From Runella rosea (GTDB lineage: Bacteria; Bacteroidota; Bacteroidia; Cytophagales; Spirosomataceae), in NCBI RefSeq assembly GCF_003325355.1, contig NZ_CP030850.1, positions 4,767,501 through 4,831,500 of the forward strand: a DNA stretch of 64,000 nucleotides. The letters run 5' to 3'. The notes below the pieces were generated by a model, which saw only the letters and a program-made list of their open reading frames with translations, was not told the origin of the DNA and did no database searches. The translations under genes and the position numbers were made by a program. Below are positions 26,378 to 35,867 of the stretch, piece by piece. Positions within the stretch are counted from its first letter, which is position 1, and each line of letters begins with the position of its first letter.

Positions 26378-26824
26378 CTAAAGCAGGTATTTTTCATCAA
26401 ATTCGATGTTATTCTCAATCAGAAGCCGTTTGTATTCATCATAAAACGTCTCTTTTTTGTGATGTTCTTTTTGCTTTTTGACGTAATTAATGATTTTATC
26501 CTTCTCACGGATGGAGTAAGTGAATGCTCCGTAGCCTTCCTGCCAAGCTTCAAAATCAGGAAAAAAACCGCTTTGCTTCATCCAAATACTGCTTGCCACT
26601 TTGATGTCTTTCACAAAATCAGCTAAGGCTATCGAAGGATGTAAATCGCAAAAAATGTGAATATGGTCTTCGACACCGTTGATGCGATATAATTTACATT
26701 TGTTGTTTTTGACAACACCCCAAATGTACTTATACATTTCTTCACAATGTGCCTCGTTAATAGTAGGGCGACGATATTTTGTACCGAAAACAATTTGATA
26801 GTAAATCTGCCGATAGCTGCTCAT
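26378..26824 (-). mobile_element. IS200/IS605-type Y1 transposase (TnpA, possibly REP-associated)
   Basis: A 148-residue Y1 HUH transposase: the metal-binding HIH pair is in GVEDHIHIFCDLHPS, and the nucleophilic tyrosine is in IINYVKKQKEHH. Length fits IS200 TnpA, and no TnpB is present. The adjacent hairpin repeats suggest a REP-associated (RAYT-like) role. It starts 2 bp after the stop of the glycosylasparaginase gene and lies in the same orientation, so it is probably read from the host operon. No flanking element end is visible on that side. The gene is intact. Confidence 0.88.
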
Positions 26825-26826
26825 AG

Positions 26827-27873
26827 CTACTTTTTCGGAAAAATACTCTTCGCCATAAATACCTTACCACCGTCGTCGGCGTGCGTGACGGAGTAATTGA
26901 AGCCGTGGTGAATAGAGTACGCACCGTATTCGCCTTGCTTATTGATGGCGATGAATCCCACCTGAAAATCTTTGGCCTTGGTCGGGTTGATTTTTACAAT
27001 GCGCTCCACGGCAATTTTGCAGGCTTCTTCGGGACTTTTACCCATGCGCATCATCTCCACAATGAGGTGCGTTCCCGCTACGCGAATGACTTCTTCGCCT
27101 TGGCCAGAACCCGTGGCGGCACCCACTTCATTGTCAACGTACAATCCTGAACCGATGATAGGGGAGTCGCCCACGCGGCCGTGCATTTTGAAGGCCATAC
27201 CGCTGGTTGTACACGCCCCCGAAAGATTGCCTGCAGCATCCATGGCGATGGTTCCCATGGTGTCGTGGTTGGGTGTGCCGTCGTCAAAAAAGTTGGGGGC
27301 AAATGGGCCGCTTTTGGTTTTTTGACCTTTGCTTTGTTGCTGTTCGATGTTGATAACAGGCTTGTATTCAGATTTTTTCAGCCATTCTTTGTAAGTTTTC
27401 TCGGCATCGGCCGAAAGCTTATCGGGTTCTTTCTGAAAACCGCTTTCCAAGGCAAATTGCAGGGCGCCATCGCCTACGAGCTGGACGTGCGGAGTGTTTT
27501 CCATCACTTTTCGCGCTACCGAAATCGGGTGTTTGATGTGCTGGAGTGCCATTACTGAGCCGCAGTTGAATTTATCATCCATGATGCAGGCATCCAAGGT
27601 AACTTTTCCTTCCCGGTCGGGATTGCCGCCCAAACCTACGCAGCAATTGATGGTATCTTCGATGGAGCGCGCGCCAGCTTCCACGGCGTCCAGTGCCCGT
27701 CCGTTGGGTTGTTTCAATACTTTCCAAGCCACGGCGTTGACGGGCAAGCCACTGTCCCATGTAGAAACAACGATGGGCTTTGTCACGGCGATTTTCTTAG
27801 AAAATGCCTTGCTGAATGAAAGCAGCGGCAGGCTAAGCGCCGACCAACGGATGAAGTGTCTTCTTGATTGCAT
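26827..27873 (-). CDS. N4-(beta-N-acetylglucosaminyl)-L-asparaginase
   Basis: A 348-residue N-terminal nucleophile hydrolase that cleaves GlcNAc-Asn. The self-processing site is HDTMGTIAMD with T205 as the new N-terminal nucleophile after cleavage at D204-T205. Upstream, CVGLGGNPDREGKVTLDACIMD, and downstream, GRVGDSPIIGSGLYVDNEVGAATGSGQGE (as two adjoining blocks), are family signatures. The N-terminus SRRHFIRWS followed by a hydrophobic stretch is a twin-arginine (Tat) signal, so the folded enzyme is probably exported. It acts after protein and glycan trimming, in line with the PNGase F-like, GH18, GH29 and GH125 neighbours. It lies 47 bp downstream of GH29. Confidence 0.95.
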   Translation of the reverse strand: MQSRRHFIRWSALSLPLLSFSKAFSKKIAVTKPIVVSTWDSGLPVNAVAWKVLKQPNGRALDAVEAGARSIEDTINCCVGLGGNPDREGKVTLDACIMDDKFNCGSVMALQHIKHPISVARKVMENTPHVQLVGDGALQFALESGFQKEPDKLSADAEKTYKEWLKKSEYKPVINIEQQQSKGQKTKSGPFAPNFFDDGTPNHDTMGTIAMDAAGNLSGACTTSGMAFKMHGRVGDSPIIGSGLYVDNEVGAATGSGQGEEVIRVAGTHLIVEMMRMGKSPEEACKIAVERIVKINPTKAKDFQVGFIAINKQGEYGAYSIHHGFNYSVTHADDGGKVFMAKSIFPKK

Positions 27874-27920
27874 GTGTGTTAGTTTGTAGGTTGGGTAGTG
27901 TTCGTAAGAAAGTCTATACT

Positions 27921-29357
27921 TTACTTTGTGATTTTTAAAACGTAAGCATAACTATTGGGCGTTTTCTTCGCCAATTTTTCGGAAACCTGCACGGCTACTT
28001 TACCTTCTTTCATGGTCCATTTTAAGTTTTCGGGATTCCCTATGAGTGAAATTTTGGCGGTTTTATCCAAATTTAACTTTCCAATTTCGATGTTCGCTGG
28101 CAAAGCCTCGCCTTCATCGGCAAGATAAATCGCGTAGGTTGTGTTGGCGCCTTTGTGCGTAAAGACCCATTTACCCTGTTTGCCCACTTCATTGTCGCCT
28201 CGGGTTTCGTAAATAGCTTCACCGTTTACTTTTATCCATTTTCCGATTTCTTCCAAGCGTTGATAGGCTTCGGCATGAAAATCTCCGTCTGGGCTAGGGG
28301 CAATGTTGAGTAACAAGTTACCATTTTTAGAAACAATGTCGGCTAAGATATGAATCAATTTACGCGCTGATTTAAAGTTTTCTTTGGGAATGTAGCTCCA
28401 CGAATCGCCCATCGTCATGCAGGTTTCCCACGGAATAGGCATGTAATGGTCAGGAATTTGGTGCTCGGGTGTCACGTAGTTTTCAAACTCGCCCGACACG
28501 GTTCGGTCTACAACCAACAAGCCAGGTTGAAGTTCACGGCCTCTTTTGGCAATGCGCGCCATGTCGATGTCTTGGTCGAAAGGAATGGCTTTTTGCCACG
28601 AAACGGTCGTATCAATGCTGCTGAAAGGCCGCACCCAACCGCCGTCGAGCCAGAGGATGTCCATTTTGCCATAATCGCTCATCAATTCTTCAATTTGGTT
28701 ATAAGTAAATTTCTTGAAGCTTTCCCATTTTTGAGGATATTTGGCAGGATGGTACGACGGGTTGCGGTCTTTGGGCGGGAAATACGACCACCAATAGTCG
28801 TTGGTGTGCCAGTCGGGTTTGGAGAAATACGCTCCTACCATAAAGCCTTCGTTGCGAAAAGCGCCGAATACTTCTTTGGCAATATTGCTGCGGGGATTGC
28901 TGCCAAAGGGAGATTTTGTGATTTTGTAATCGGTTTGTTTGGTGTCAAACATGCAAAAGCCGTCGTGGTGTTTGGTCGTAAATACAACGTATTTCATTCC
29001 GGCATTTTTGGCGGCGGCGGCCCATTTTTCGGGGGCAAACTGCGTGGGATTGAAGGTGCTTTGCAGATTTTCGTAGGCTTTTTTGTACTCAAACCAATTG
29101 TCTTTATAGGGACCTTTGCGTTCGCACCAACCTTCATCTTCGGGGCAAAGGCTCCAACTTTCTACAATGCCCCATTGGCTGTAAAGGCCCCAGTGCATCA
29201 ATAGACCAAACTTGACATTTTGCCACTGGCTCAGTTTTTGTTTTACCTGTGGGTCAGAAGGGGCCATGTATTTGCTGTGATTTTGCTCCGAATGTTGTTG
29301 GGCAACCAGCGTATGCGTAATCAGCAGCGTTAGTAAGAAAGAAAAACTTTTTTTCAT
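27921..29357 (-). CDS. GH29 alpha-L-fucosidase
   Basis: A 478-residue exported enzyme (signal peptide ending near TLVAQ) that removes alpha-linked fucose from glycans. The barrel carries GLLMHWGLYSQWG, KYVVFTTKHHDGFCMFD, and MDILWLDGGW with D238 as likely nucleophile. A small C-terminal beta domain (about 385-478) follows. Sec export differs from the Tat signals of the glycosylasparaginase and GH125 in the same cluster. Core or antennary fucose of N-glycans is the likely target. Confidence 0.95.
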   Translation of the reverse strand: MKKSFSFLLTLLITHTLVAQQHSEQNHSKYMAPSDPQVKQKLSQWQNVKFGLLMHWGLYSQWGIVESWSLCPEDEGWCERKGPYKDNWFEYKKAYENLQSTFNPTQFAPEKWAAAAKNAGMKYVVFTTKHHDGFCMFDTKQTDYKITKSPFGSNPRSNIAKEVFGAFRNEGFMVGAYFSKPDWHTNDYWWSYFPPKDRNPSYHPAKYPQKWESFKKFTYNQIEELMSDYGKMDILWLDGGWVRPFSSIDTTVSWQKAIPFDQDIDMARIAKRGRELQPGLLVVDRTVSGEFENYVTPEHQIPDHYMPIPWETCMTMGDSWSYIPKENFKSARKLIHILADIVSKNGNLLLNIAPSPDGDFHAEAYQRLEEIGKWIKVNGEAIYETRGDNEVGKQGKWVFTHKGANTTYAIYLADEGEALPANIEIGKLNLDKTAKISLIGNPENLKWTMKEGKVAVQVSEKLAKKTPNSYAYVLKITK

Positions 29358-29483
29358 TGGTTTTAATGGTCTTTTAAATTCGAGAATGTGAGGGGCATAT
29401 TGGTGCGAATGACAAATGCGAAGAAATAATCAATAAAAGTCATCTTGGTTTATTTACGCTGCGCCTTAGCGTCTCTGCGTGAG

Positions 29484-30905
29484 TTATATTTTGCTTAATA
29501 AATGCGGTCGCTCGCGTTCAATTTTGAGCAATAACTCTCCGAAAAGTGTGTTGGCCCAAGCAAACCATTTGCGTGTAAATTTACTCGCATCGTCTTTGTC
29601 AAACGACTCGTGCATAAAGCCCGTTTTGGCGTGTGTATTTTTTAGAAAACGCAATTGGGCCAGAATTTCGGCGTCATTGTTAGACGTCATGGCGCGCATG
29701 ATGATGCTCATGGGCCAAATTTGGTTCACCAACGTATGCGGACTACCGATGCCTTCGGCGGCTTTGCCTTTGAAAAAATAAGGATTAGACTCGCTCAACA
29801 CAAACCGACGCGTATTTTGGTAGATTTTGTCGTTTGGATTCACCGCGCCCAAATACGGTAACCCGAGCAAATTGGGAACGTTGGCGTCGTCTTGAAAAAG
29901 GCAATTGCCGAATCCGTCGACTTCCATGGCGTACATCGGACCAAATTGTGGATGGTTAATCACGGCATATTTCTTGATGGCCTGTTCCACTTCATTGGCA
30001 AAGCTTTTGCACTCATTCGCAAATGCCTGATTCTTATAAACTTGCTCCGCAATCTCGGCGATTTGACGGAAAGAAACGACGGCAAATAAATTGGAAGGAA
30101 TCAAAAAAGGATATTGCGTAGCATCATCGGAAGGTCTAAAGATGCTGTGAATGAGTCCGTTGGGTTTGGTGTTGTTGCCGTAACCATTTCCAGGTACTGT
30201 ATCCGTTGACCATGATGTGGTGCGCCCAAAACGGTAAGGCCCACGGCCTTTCAAGCGTTGTTGTACACGGCAGGTGCTGATGATGAGTTGGGCTGCTTTT
30301 AGCCATTTTTCATCGAAAATGCTGACATCTTTCGCCGTTTTCCAGTAATGATACGCCAAACGAACCGTGTAGCAAAGAGAGTCAAGCTCCCACTTGCGCT
30401 CGTGAAGTTCGGGCTTCATGTCGGTGTGGTCTTTGAGCCATTCGCTGTGGCCAGGGCCGTCGTTGAACGCGTTGGCGTAAGGGTCAATCAAAATACACTC
30501 CGTTTGGCGATTGACCACCCCCGCAATGAGTTGTTTGAGTGACTCGTCCTTTGTCACCAACGGCAAATACGGCCACACTTGCGCGGTGCTGTCGCGGAGC
30601 CACATGGCGTGGATGTCGCCTGTGATGACGAATGTATCAGGACGACCGTCTTTTTGTTTAAAATGAACGGTCGTATCCAAAGTGTTGGGAAAACAATTTT
30701 CAAAAAGCCACGCCAATTCTGGGTCTTTTATAACACCTTTCATGCGGCTTATCGTGTCCTCAATGACGGAGCTATTAAATTTACGTTGCCCAGCGGCGAC
30801 CCGCACCACGGGAAATTCGTTGGCAAGTGCATTGGCGTGAATTAGCGTGCCAATGCCTGCCAATGAGGTTGTTTTTAAAAATACTCTGCGGTCAAGTTGT
30901 TTCAT
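29484..30905 (-). CDS. GH125 exo-alpha-mannosidase
   Basis: A 473-residue enzyme with a Tat signal (DRRVFLKTTSLAG). The GH125 fold is recognised by TFVITGDIHAMWLRDSTAQVWPYLP (given here only as its key block ITGDIHAMWLRDST), ILIDPYANAFNDGPG, DDATQYPFLIPSNLFA and GFMHESFDKDDASKFTRKWFAWANTLFGE. Characterised members are metal-independent alpha-1,6-mannosidases acting on N-glycan-type mannans. It appears to be the first gene of the compact cluster, 126 bp upstream of GH29, with 250 bp separating it from GH30. Confidence 0.94.
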   Translation of the reverse strand: MKQLDRRVFLKTTSLAGIGTLIHANALANEFPVVRVAAGQRKFNSSVIEDTISRMKGVIKDPELAWLFENCFPNTLDTTVHFKQKDGRPDTFVITGDIHAMWLRDSTAQVWPYLPLVTKDESLKQLIAGVVNRQTECILIDPYANAFNDGPGHSEWLKDHTDMKPELHERKWELDSLCYTVRLAYHYWKTAKDVSIFDEKWLKAAQLIISTCRVQQRLKGRGPYRFGRTTSWSTDTVPGNGYGNNTKPNGLIHSIFRPSDDATQYPFLIPSNLFAVVSFRQIAEIAEQVYKNQAFANECKSFANEVEQAIKKYAVINHPQFGPMYAMEVDGFGNCLFQDDANVPNLLGLPYLGAVNPNDKIYQNTRRFVLSESNPYFFKGKAAEGIGSPHTLVNQIWPMSIIMRAMTSNNDAEILAQLRFLKNTHAKTGFMHESFDKDDASKFTRKWFAWANTLFGELLLKIERERPHLLSKI

Positions 30906-31155
30906 TGGGTCAGGTTATCTAAACGACTAAAATAGTGTATACAGGCGGAAAGTCTCTGTAAAAATGCCTGAAAAATCTTTTTATTCAAAAAATATTTTAA
31001 AATAAGATGGCTACTAAAGAAAAAAATTAAGTAAATATCTATTTAGAAAACATTCTCCCTGCCGACATTATTAAAGGAAAGTGAATGTAGTGTAAAATTC
31101 CGATGGGATAGCGCTTCGGAACAGCCCGCCGCGCGGAAGTGCCACCTTGTGGGTA
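30906..31155. other. Intergenic region GH125 / GH30
   Basis: This 250-bp stretch is mostly A/T-rich, with a G/C-rich patch near 31100-31150. No gene, clear promoter or terminator was seen; it probably carries the GH125 promoter. Confidence 0.5.
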
Positions 31156-32523
31156 TTACCAGATAAAAGTGGCGACGGTTTTTCCGCTGAGCGTGGGGGT
31201 GATTTGACGGTTTTTTGCTCGAATATTGAACGTCATTGGCTTGTCGCTTTCGTTCAGTATAATCATTACCGTATGGCCGTCGGGCGTTTTGAAAGCCACA
31301 TTAGGTAGACTCATGGTCACGTTGGAGGCAATGCGGACGGAACCTGGTCGCACAAATTTAGCCGCGTGGGCAATGATATAATAGGCAGGGTTTCGGGTGA
31401 TGGTTTGTCCGATTGTAACGGCACCCAAGCAGGCCGTGCAACCGCCGTCGGTGTGCGGGCCTTGGTTGGGGTCGGCGGCCAAATTCCATTCTAAAACGGT
31501 TTTGCTCCAATTGCGTGGTGCGCCAATGAGCAGATTTTTGACGTGCCATTGCAAATCTCCCCCGAAATTGGCGGGTGCGCCGAGCCACTGTTCGGTAAAA
31601 TAAAGGTTTTTATCGGGGTGTGCCTCGTGAACATCGCGCAGTGCATCAATGCCGCCGCCGTAGAGGTGAAAAGCCGAGCCGTCGATGTACTTGCGCGCAT
31701 CGGGGTCGTTGAGGATACTAATGGGATAGTCGGGGCGGTCGGCGTTGTGGTCGTAGATGATGATTTTTGTGCTGAGTTTGGCGGTTTTGAAGGCAGGTCC
31801 GAGGCTCTTTTTGATGAAGTCTGCCTGCTCATCCTGCGGCATCAGCAAGCTGGGATTATTGTCGGGGTTCAAGGGTTCATTTTGTACCGTAAGGGCGTCA
31901 ATTTGGATGCCCTGTTTTTTCATTTCCTGCACGTATTTCACCAAATAACGCGCATACGCATCGTAAAACTCAGGTTTGAGGCTTCCCCCTTTAGAATTAT
32001 TGTTGGTTTTCATCCACGACGGCGGTGTCCAGGGTGAACCCAAAATTTTGAGGTTAGGGTTAATCGCCAAAATTTGTTTCAAGACGGGAATAAGGTCTTT
32101 TTGTTCTTCCGCCAACGAAAATCGGCTCAGCTTGGGGTCGGTTTGGCCCGCAGAAAGGTCGTTGTACGTAAAAACATGGTCGCTCAAATCAGATGCCCCG
32201 ACGCTGATGCGCAGGTAACTGACTCCGATGTTGTTGGCATCGGTGGCAAATAATTCTTTCAGCAACGCTGCTTTTTCCGAGGGTTTTAATCCATTGATGA
32301 GGGTTGCGCTTCCGCCCGTGAGTGTATAGCCGAACCCGTCCATGGATTGAAACCGCTTGGTATCGTCAACATAAATGCTTGGTAAAGTGCCCGTCATTGG
32401 GCCAAACGCTAACTTTTCGGTTTGTTTTTGGAACAACACCGATTGGTCGGCTTTGGTGAGCCATAGCTCGGCTTGTTGGGCGTAGGAGGTAAGACTGAAA
32501 AGGAAGAAGAGGAGGCGCTTCAT
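31156..32523 (-). CDS. GH30 beta-glycosidase
   Basis: A 455-residue exported GH30 enzyme (signal peptide ending near TSYAQ). The start of the barrel is QSMDGFGYTLTGGSA; the acid/base is E216 in LTVQNEP and the nucleophile E311 in LYFTEQW. A C-terminal beta-sandwich completes the usual GH30 layout. Related enzymes cut beta-1,6-glucan, glucosylceramide or beta-xylosidic bonds; the specificity cannot be read here. It shares direction with the N-glycan cluster but is 250 bp upstream, so it may be transcribed separately. Confidence 0.92.
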   Translation of the reverse strand: MKRLLFFLFSLTSYAQQAELWLTKADQSVLFQKQTEKLAFGPMTGTLPSIYVDDTKRFQSMDGFGYTLTGGSATLINGLKPSEKAALLKELFATDANNIGVSYLRISVGASDLSDHVFTYNDLSAGQTDPKLSRFSLAEEQKDLIPVLKQILAINPNLKILGSPWTPPSWMKTNNNSKGGSLKPEFYDAYARYLVKYVQEMKKQGIQIDALTVQNEPLNPDNNPSLLMPQDEQADFIKKSLGPAFKTAKLSTKIIIYDHNADRPDYPISILNDPDARKYIDGSAFHLYGGGIDALRDVHEAHPDKNLYFTEQWLGAPANFGGDLQWHVKNLLIGAPRNWSKTVLEWNLAADPNQGPHTDGGCTACLGAVTIGQTITRNPAYYIIAHAAKFVRPGSVRIASNVTMSLPNVAFKTPDGHTVMIILNESDKPMTFNIRAKNRQITPTLSGKTVATFIW

Positions 32524-32757
32524 TTTGAATGTTTTTTGTCACAAAGTAACGTAAAGATTTGACAGTTTTTTTGATGGTTTGAAAACGCTTTTGAGGTTAA
32601 AACATTTGGGTAATAAGGGTAGGTTAAAATGCTGGTCGGAATAGTGAATTGAAAAAAAAGGAATGGATTGATATGCCTTTTTCAGGGTATCGGTCGGTGA
32701 AAACTGGGCAAGTGCCGATTAGCAACGTAAGTCATTTTTCTGGAAGGTTGGGAACGG

Positions 32758-32765
32758 TATCTTTG
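32758..32765 (+). promoter_or_regulatory. Candidate -7 box for the haem-binding gene
   Basis: TATCTTTG matches TAnnTTTG and lies 42 bp upstream of the ATG at 32808. A T-run at the -33 distance is weak. Confidence 0.5.
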
Positions 32766-32807
32766 TGATTTGGTGAATGTTATTTCATTTTTAACCTCTT
32801 TAAACTT

Positions 32808-33320
32808 ATGATAAAGAAAATCTTGATTGGCTTGGGTGTGGTATTGGTGGCAATCCAATTTTTTCACCCCGAAAAGAATCTTTCTGATGACCGGACGTAC
32901 GATGTTTCGACAAAATATGCGATGCCAGAAGAAGTAAAAAGCACGTTGAAAGTCGCTTGCGATGATTGCCACAGCAACAAAACTGAATACCCGTGGTATT
33001 CCAACATTCAGCCAGTGGCGTGGTTTCTGGATCATCATGTTGTGGATGGAAAACGGCATTTGAACTTTTCTAATTTTACCTCACGACCCATTGCCTACCA
33101 AAACCATAAGTTTGAAGAAACGATTGAGATGATCAAAGAAGGGGAAATGCCTTTGCCATCCTATACTTATTTTGGCCTTCACTCTGGGGCAAAGCTGACA
33201 GAAGCACAAAAACAGACACTTATCAGTTGGGCCGAGGCAAATATGGATTCGCTGAAGGCAAATTACCCTGCCGACAGTCTCGTAATGCGTCGCCCACAGG
33301 GGGCTACTCCCGCAAAATAA
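32808..33320 (+). CDS. Haem-binding domain (cytochrome c-like) exported protein
   Basis: A 170-residue protein with an N-terminal hydrophobic anchor or uncleaved signal (IKKILIGLGVVLVAIQFF). A single CxxCH haem motif occurs in ACDDCHSNKTEYPWYSNIQPVAWF, the signature of the Bacteroidota haem-binding domain family (Haem_bd). It is likely held in the periplasm facing the inner membrane as an electron-transfer or sensing protein. It precedes the TonB receptor gene by 90 bp; a functional link is not evident. Confidence 0.88.
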   Translation: MIKKILIGLGVVLVAIQFFHPEKNLSDDRTYDVSTKYAMPEEVKSTLKVACDDCHSNKTEYPWYSNIQPVAWFLDHHVVDGKRHLNFSNFTSRPIAYQNHKFEETIEMIKEGEMPLPSYTYFGLHSGAKLTEAQKQTLISWAEANMDSLKANYPADSLVMRRPQGATPAK

Positions 33321-33410
33321 GAAGGCAAAAGAAATCAGGTGGATTTGGATAATTTAAAGAAAATCTACCTGATTTGAGTACATCCCGCAACCCATTTTCT
33401 TTATATAGTT

Positions 33411-35867
33411 ATGAATACTACTACACCGCTCCATTTACTTTTTAAAGCTTTTGGAATTATAAGCTTTTTCATCTTTACGGCACTGAGCCTGCAAGCACAA
33501 ACTGGCAAAAAAGTAGCCGCTGTTAAAGGTAAAATCATTGATATTCAAACCAATGTGCCTTTGGCCTACGCCACGATTCGGGTACTAAAAAGTACCGATA
33601 GTACCTTGGCAGGCGGCGGAATCTCGGATGAAAAAGGACAATTTACGGTCGATGCAACCTTTGGTGAATACTATGCTGTTGTCGAATTTATTGGATATAA
33701 ACCCCTTAAAACGGCGGTTTTTAGCCTTTCAAAAGAACAATCTTCGCAGGACTTAGGCGTTCTGAAAATTGCGGCGGCTTCCCAAACGTTGGATGAAGTG
33801 GTGGTTCAGGCAGAGAAGAGCTCGATGGAACTCTCTTTGGATAAAAAGATATTTAATGTCGGAAAAGACCTTGCCAATGCGGGCGGCACGGCCATTGATA
33901 TTTTGAGCAATGTACCGTCGGTGTCGGTAGATACTGAAGGCAATGTTAAGCTGCGCGGAAGCGATGGCGTACGAATTTTGATTGATGGAAAACCTTCTGG
34001 ATTAGTGAGTTTTAAGGGGGGAGCAGGCTTGCAGCAATTGCAAGGAAATCAAATCGAGCGCGTCGAAATCATTACCAACCCTTCGGCCCGCTACGAAGCC
34101 GAGGGCATGTCGGGGATTATTAACATTGTACTGAAAAAAGAACGCAAACAGGGCTTCAATGGCTCGTTTGAGGTGGTAACGGGTTTTCGGCCCAACTACG
34201 GCATCGCTGCTAATATCAATTACCGAAAAAACAAACTGAATTTCTTCCTCAATTATGGCATTGCCTATCGGGTGCCGATTGGCGCGGGAAGATTGTACCA
34301 AGAAGTTCGCGGAAAAGACACCACAACGCTGTTGCAGCAGACCACCAACAGTCAGGTCAAAACCGTAGCCAATACCATTCGCGGGGGCTTGGATTACTTC
34401 TTTGATGAGAAAAACATTCTGACTGCTTCGTACCAGTTTCGTCGCACTGATGTGCTTCGAATTACCGATAATCAATATAAAGATTATATCAATACCCTTA
34501 ATAACCTAAGTGCCATTACCGACCGCCAACAGCGGGAAACGGAAGCAGAACCTTATTCAGAATATGCGCTTACTTACAAGAAAACGTACAACAAAAAAGG
34601 GCAGGAACTGACGGCCGACGTGCGCTACCTGACCTACTGGGAGCGCTCCGACCAGACTTTTACGCAAAGCAGCGTGTTTGCCAACGGCTCACCCAATAAG
34701 GCAGGAAATCTGCTCCAGAAGTCGTTGAATGACGAATACGAAAACCAGTTTTTGGTGCAGTTGGATTATATTCACCCCGTTGGAAAAGAAGGAAAGTTTG
34801 AAACTGGCGTTCGTACCAGTTTTAGGGATATGGTCAATGATTATATCGTGACCCAGCGCAATGACCAAGGCGTGTTTGAGACACTTCCAGGACTGGATAA
34901 CTATTTTATCTACAAAGAAAACATCTACGGAGGGTATGGAATCATTGGGAATAAAACGGGGAAAATAAGCTACCAAGCGGGCTTACGCGCCGAGGTAACT
35001 GACATCACGACCATTCTGCGTGAAACCAATGAAACCAATCCGCGCAATTATGCAAATCTGTTTCCCAGCGCCCACGCAACGTATAGCCTCAACAAAGATA
35101 ATGCCTTGCAGGTAAGTTATAGCCGCCGCGTGCGTCGCCCGACCTACAATGATTTGAGCCCGTATGTGACCTTCTCCGACCAGCGTAACTTTTTCTCGGG
35201 AAACCCTGATTTGAATCCTGAGTTTACCAATTCGTATGATTTTGGACACATCAATTATTTCGAAAAAGGCTCGTTTACGTCGTCCATCTATTATCGTCAT
35301 ACTACCGGAAAAGTATTGCGCATCCGTCGTGTTGATGCACAAGGTTTTTCCAATACACGTCCCGAAAACTTAGCCACTGAAGATGCCTTTGGGGCCGAAT
35401 TTACCAGTACCTACACGCCTGTAAAATGGTGGAAACTGGATTTTAACTTCAACTTTTTCCGTGCCATTACCGACGGACAAAACTTGGACGCTTCCTTCAA
35501 AGCCGATACTTACAGTTGGTTTGCGCGTCAAACCTCCCGCTTTACCTTAGCCCCCAAAACCGACTTGCAACTCCGCGCCAACTACGAAGCGCCGCAGCAA
35601 CTCCCACAAGGAAGCCGCAAAGCCCGTGCATTTGTGGATTTGGCCTTCAGTAAAGAAATCCTGAAAGGCAAAGGAACGCTCACCTTCAACGTCATCGACG
35701 TGTTCAATTCCCGCTACATGCGTTCTACGTTTGAAGGACCCAATTTCTATACCTATGGAACGGCTGGAATGCGTGCCCGTCAGATCAACCTCACGGTGAT
35801 GTACCGCCTCAACCAAGCCGCTGGTGCCAAGAAGCAAAAGAGTTTAATTAGCGGGGATGAAGGATAA
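33411..35867 (+). CDS. TonB-dependent outer-membrane receptor (non-SusC)
   Basis: An 818-residue outer-membrane protein with a signal peptide (ending near LSLQAQ), an N-terminal carboxypeptidase-regulatory-like beta domain (about 32-120, VKGKIIDIQTNVPLAYATIRV), a plug (about 140-235, ILSNVPSVSVDTEGNVKLRG) and a 22-strand barrel. The layout matches the OMP_b-brl_3 family and not SusC. The substrate is unknown. Its TAA overlaps the ATG of the next gene by one base (TAATG), indicating translational coupling to the SGNH hydrolase. Confidence 0.9.
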   Translation: MNTTTPLHLLFKAFGIISFFIFTALSLQAQTGKKVAAVKGKIIDIQTNVPLAYATIRVLKSTDSTLAGGGISDEKGQFTVDATFGEYYAVVEFIGYKPLKTAVFSLSKEQSSQDLGVLKIAAASQTLDEVVVQAEKSSMELSLDKKIFNVGKDLANAGGTAIDILSNVPSVSVDTEGNVKLRGSDGVRILIDGKPSGLVSFKGGAGLQQLQGNQIERVEIITNPSARYEAEGMSGIINIVLKKERKQGFNGSFEVVTGFRPNYGIAANINYRKNKLNFFLNYGIAYRVPIGAGRLYQEVRGKDTTTLLQQTTNSQVKTVANTIRGGLDYFFDEKNILTASYQFRRTDVLRITDNQYKDYINTLNNLSAITDRQQRETEAEPYSEYALTYKKTYNKKGQELTADVRYLTYWERSDQTFTQSSVFANGSPNKAGNLLQKSLNDEYENQFLVQLDYIHPVGKEGKFETGVRTSFRDMVNDYIVTQRNDQGVFETLPGLDNYFIYKENIYGGYGIIGNKTGKISYQAGLRAEVTDITTILRETNETNPRNYANLFPSAHATYSLNKDNALQVSYSRRVRRPTYNDLSPYVTFSDQRNFFSGNPDLNPEFTNSYDFGHINYFEKGSFTSSIYYRHTTGKVLRIRRVDAQGFSNTRPENLATEDAFGAEFTSTYTPVKWWKLDFNFNFFRAITDGQNLDASFKADTYSWFARQTSRFTLAPKTDLQLRANYEAPQQLPQGSRKARAFVDLAFSKEILKGKGTLTFNVIDVFNSRYMRSTFEGPNFYTYGTAGMRARQINLTVMYRLNQAAGAKKQKSLISGDEG

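Noticed and set aside
28446-29204. 252-codon plus-strand frame opposite the GH29 gene
   Set aside because: It is the complementary shadow of a clear GH29 reading frame, with low-complexity translation and no start context.
32576-32596. CRE-like sequence TGAAAACGCTTTTGA upstream of GH30
   Set aside because: Only one half fits a LacI/CcpA-type operator, and it differs from the three-site motif.
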